Positions 61,754 to 64,000 of a stretch of DNA of 64,000 bases are shown piece by piece; the first letter of the stretch is position 1; every line of letters starts with the position of its first letter. The notes under the pieces were generated by a model. That model did not search any database. It was not told the origin of the DNA and was given only the letters and a program-made list of their open reading frames with translations. This DNA is from Gluconobacter cerinus (GTDB lineage: Bacteria > Pseudomonadota > Alphaproteobacteria > Acetobacterales > Acetobacteraceae), in NCBI RefSeq assembly GCF_002723935.1, contig NZ_BEWM01000004.1:248001-312000 (forward strand), read 5' to 3'. Position numbers and translations under genes: made by a program.

Positions 61754-63012
61754 GATGATAGCTCCACAAACCGAGAAAGCACCATCACCGCTGTCTGCAG
61801 AACGGTTTCATCGAAGTCAAACAGGCTGGCATGATGAGGCGCGGTAATATCCGAACCAAAAAGACAATATCCAGCCTTGCCGCCCCGGTCCTGAACACGT
61901 TGCATCATGAACGTCGCGTCATCTCCGCCACCAATAGGCCAGCTTTGAACAATACTGCCGCCTTTGGTGAAGCAGACAGCGTCTCGCAAGCGTTCCATTA
62001 TTTCCGGGTCAGAGGCGGCACTGATGGCAGTCCCGTAAACGTCGATTGTGGCTTCAACGCCCTGTGTCAGTGCTGCGCCCTGCAAGGTTCGCCTCGCGCT
62101 CGCAGTAAGGCGGCTAAGACCTTCATGAGTTGACGCCCGCAATTCAAGCTCGAGATAGGCATGGTCCGCAATGACGTTCCGCGTTCGGCCGGCCTGCAAA
62201 AGCCCCACGTTAATTCGCGTGTCCGACTGGCCATCTCGGGGCAGGGCATAGAGACCGGGAATGGCTATTGCCGCAGCGAGAAGGGCGTTACGACCTTCTT
62301 CCGGACACATGGCCGCATGCGCAGCTTGCCCCGTGAAGGTTACGTTCCATTTTTCGGCCCAGAGAAAGCCGTCTGCTGTCAAAGCAATCTGCCCACTCGG
62401 TAACTGACAGCCGACATGGGTTGCGAGAAAAATGTCTACATCATCCAGAAGGCCGCTTGAGACTACAGGCTGCGCTCCTCGGCCACCTTCCTCTGCAGGC
62501 TGGAAAATAAGCCTGAGTGTTCCTTTCCATTCGGCATTGGGATGCGACAGTTTTTCCGCAACTGCCAAGCCAATTGCCGTATGGCCATCGTGCCCGCATG
62601 CGTGCATCCGACCTTCGCATTCGGATGCGAAGCCATCCACAACAGGACGATGGTTCCCGGATGCACTTTCGTGAACAGGGAGAGCATCCATGTCAAAGCG
62701 AAGGGCCAGAACGGGGCCTGCACCACGCTTGATTTCTCCACAGACAGCGGTCTGCCCATCTGGCATTTTTTCGAGCCAGCAAGGGGCGGCCCCATTTGCT
62801 AATGCTGCATTTTGGGCGGAATGAATATCCTCTTGCGACGGAAGTCCACGCACATCATCCATGCACATGATTTCGGGACCTACTCTGACAGAATATCCCA
62901 GTTCTGTCAGACGCGCTGCGACGATCGAGGCAGTACGGTATTCCAGGAATGCCGTTTCAGGAAAGCTATGAAGATCGCGCCGCATGGCTATGACTTCAGA
63001 GGGAAATGTCAT
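61750..63012 (-). CDS. M20-family amidohydrolase (hippurate/aminobenzoyl-glutamate type)
   Basis: Di-zinc amidohydrolase, 420 aa from the ATG at 63012 (TGATG overlap with the upstream stop; a TTG one codon earlier is possible). Zinc ligands lie in MHACGHDGHTA and FQPAEEGGRGA; the dimerisation domain includes KWNVTFTGQAAHAAMCPEEG. Members hydrolyse N-acyl amino acids, carbamoyl or aminobenzoyl-glutamate amides. A 50-residue insertion after MRRDLHSFPE (MCMDDVRGLPSQED through QNAAL) is a subgroup feature, as in AbgA-type enzymes. Confidence 0.87.
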   Translation of the reverse strand: MTFPSEVIAMRRDLHSFPETAFLEYRTASIVAARLTELGYSVRVGPEIMCMDDVRGLPSQEDIHSAQNAALANGAAPCWLEKMPDGQTAVCGEIKRGAGPVLALRFDMDALPVHESASGNHRPVVDGFASECEGRMHACGHDGHTAIGLAVAEKLSHPNAEWKGTLRLIFQPAEEGGRGAQPVVSSGLLDDVDIFLATHVGCQLPSGQIALTADGFLWAEKWNVTFTGQAAHAAMCPEEGRNALLAAAIAIPGLYALPRDGQSDTRINVGLLQAGRTRNVIADHAYLELELRASTHEGLSRLTASARRTLQGAALTQGVEATIDVYGTAISAASDPEIMERLRDAVCFTKGGSIVQSWPIGGGDDATFMMQRVQDRGGKAGYCLFGSDITAPHHASLFDFDETVLQTAVMVLSRFVELSS

Positions 63013-64000
63013 CAAATGGTCTCCATGACCATGTTCGTGATGATTTCGCCTGTCATGCCGTCTGTAATGCCGAGATCTGTGACATGCGGTCCAGGATTAC
63101 AGGCGAGGGAAGCACCAGTCACAAGTTTGATCATGGCGGTCGGGCCGTCCCATGTCGTCGCTGCTGCGGCTGCATCACGTACTGCCGCAAATTGCTGACT
63201 GACAACATCCAGTTTTTCCGGAGATAGCAGCCCGCAGACAGGAAGTGGAACATGAGCGACAATTTGGCCATTTCGTGCAACGGCCATACCGCCGCCACTC
63301 GCTATAAGAGTATTGGCCACAAGCGCCATATCCTCGGGGTTTCGACCGAAAACTGCGAGGTTGTGACTGTCATGCAGGATGGTCGTTCCGATTGTAGCTG
63401 ACCAGTCTCCCCACCCTTCAAGAACTCCAAGCCCGGGGGCACTATTTTCTCCGTAACGATTAAAAACAGCCATCAGAGCGGTATCGGGCGGCAGCGTGAT
63501 GTGACCGTCTTTCACAGCGACGTCACGTTCTCCCCACTGGGTCGTCCGTGGAGTACGAACGGTCCGAATGCGGGCTTTGGAAGCATCAGGTACGGGCACT
63601 TGAAAATCTTCAGCTGTGACTAAAGAATGCTTCACGGTCTTGAGCGGGAGACCTGAAAGTTCGGCAGGAAGATCTGCCAGAAGTGTTCCGTGGGAGGCCG
63701 CATGGACGCCTGATGTGAACACTTCTAGCGGCGTGAAATCAGACAGGTTGTCGAAAATAACCAGATCAGCGCGGCGCCCAGCTGCCACCAAGCCGAGATC
63801 CCTACGTTCAAGGCGCATTGCTGCGTTAAGGGTGGCGCATCGCAGCACATCCAGCGGACGCATTCCCAGAGACACAAGGCATCTCAGGTGATGGACCATT
63901 CCGCCGCGGCGTGCCAAGTCATCCGGGAAGACATCGTCTGTGCAGAGGGTAACGGTTTGAGGAACGCAGCCCAGTTCCTGAAAAGCAGCAACGGCTTCAG
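63012..64000 (-). CDS. Adenine deaminase (COG1001), 5' end beyond window
   Basis: The C-terminal two thirds of an adenine deaminase-like amidohydrolase; the frame is open to the right edge. Visible: CTDDVFPDDLARRGGM, the typical ADEC active-site region, ATLNAAMRLERRDLGLVAAGRRADLVIFDNL and the C-terminal domain with DWSATIGTTILHDSHNLAVFG and GGGMAVARNGQIVAHVPLPVCGL. It converts adenine to hypoxanthine. The downstream M20 and PRTase genes suggest a salvage or degradation operon. First gene in the visible chain. Confidence 0.9.
   Translation of the reverse strand, partial: EAVAAFQELGCVPQTVTLCTDDVFPDDLARRGGMVHHLRCLVSLGMRPLDVLRCATLNAAMRLERRDLGLVAAGRRADLVIFDNLSDFTPLEVFTSGVHAASHGTLLADLPAELSGLPLKTVKHSLVTAEDFQVPVPDASKARIRTVRTPRTTQWGERDVAVKDGHITLPPDTALMAVFNRYGENSAPGLGVLEGWGDWSATIGTTILHDSHNLAVFGRNPEDMALVANTLIASGGGMAVARNGQIVAHVPLPVCGLLSPEKLDVVSQQFAAVRDAAAAATTWDGPTAMIKLVTGASLACNPGPHVTDLGITDGMTGEIITNMVMETI

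Overview
The window looks like chromosome of an acetic acid bacterium (Acetobacteraceae), most likely Gluconobacter or a close relative. This rests on gene content read by eye: a Zymomonas-type pyruvate decarboxylase, a compact cytochrome bc1 operon, a polyol-type ABC importer with a ribulokinase-like kinase, a TonB-dependent receptor, and many FAD-, Zn- and haem-dependent enzymes. No species assignment can be proved from the sequence alone.

Layout. 1-5.9 kb: polyol/sugar ABC transporter operon (minus strand; kinase, binding protein, two permeases, ATPase cut by the left edge) behind a promoter region with a phased array of TAACGTT boxes. 5.9-12.2 kb: aldo/keto reductase, RlmL-type rRNA methyltransferase, LysR regulator and TonB-dependent receptor. 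12.25-13.05 kb: a decayed IS5-family insertion sequence. 13.2-19.8 kb: a tightly overlapping seven-gene operon (NMT1-type ABC importer, cytosine-deaminase-like amidohydrolase, CocE-type hydrolase, cupin, isochorismatase-type hydrolase). 19.9-22.9 kb: DUF2165 protein, then a coupled creatininase/FAD-oxidase pair. 22.9-28.4 kb: a one-carbon (tetrahydrofolate) module around an IclR regulator, with two divergent FolD paralogues, a MetF-like reductase, a flavodoxin-fold oxidoreductase and a lipase-like lipoprotein. 28.4-33.3 kb: MFS transporter, IPNS-family oxygenase, and a second NMT1-type binding protein coupled to an 8-oxoguanine-deaminase-like enzyme. 33.4-38.9 kb: Zn alcohol dehydrogenase, then nrtR-nadABC with a clear palindromic operator. 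38.9-41 kb: secreted phospholipase C. 41.2-45.9 kb: bc1 complex, a cytochrome c, and a MauG/CCP-like dihaem enzyme coupled to a small secreted protein. 46-54.4 kb: housekeeping and hypothetical genes, tRNA-Leu, a secreted nuclease, purU, DUF2252, an SDR and hldE. 54.8-58.1 kb: MFS transporter and a PepSY/DUF3649/DUF3325 operon. 58.3-61 kb: a LysR gene divergent from pdc. 61.1-64 kb: PRTase, M20 amidohydrolase and adenine deaminase, cut by the right edge.

The most interesting part is about 13-33 kb. It combines amidohydrolases acting on nitrogen heterocycles, a creatininase-family protein, an isochorismatase-fold amidase, two related NMT1-type binding proteins and a dedicated set of tetrahydrofolate enzymes. 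One FolD paralogue has lost the cyclohydrolase lysine and glutamine while the other keeps them. Together this suggests uptake and breakdown of an N- or O-methylated heterocycle with recovery of the methyl carbon. The substrate is unknown and this is inference. The nrtR/nadABC operator and the dihaem enzyme with its small partner are secondary points of interest.
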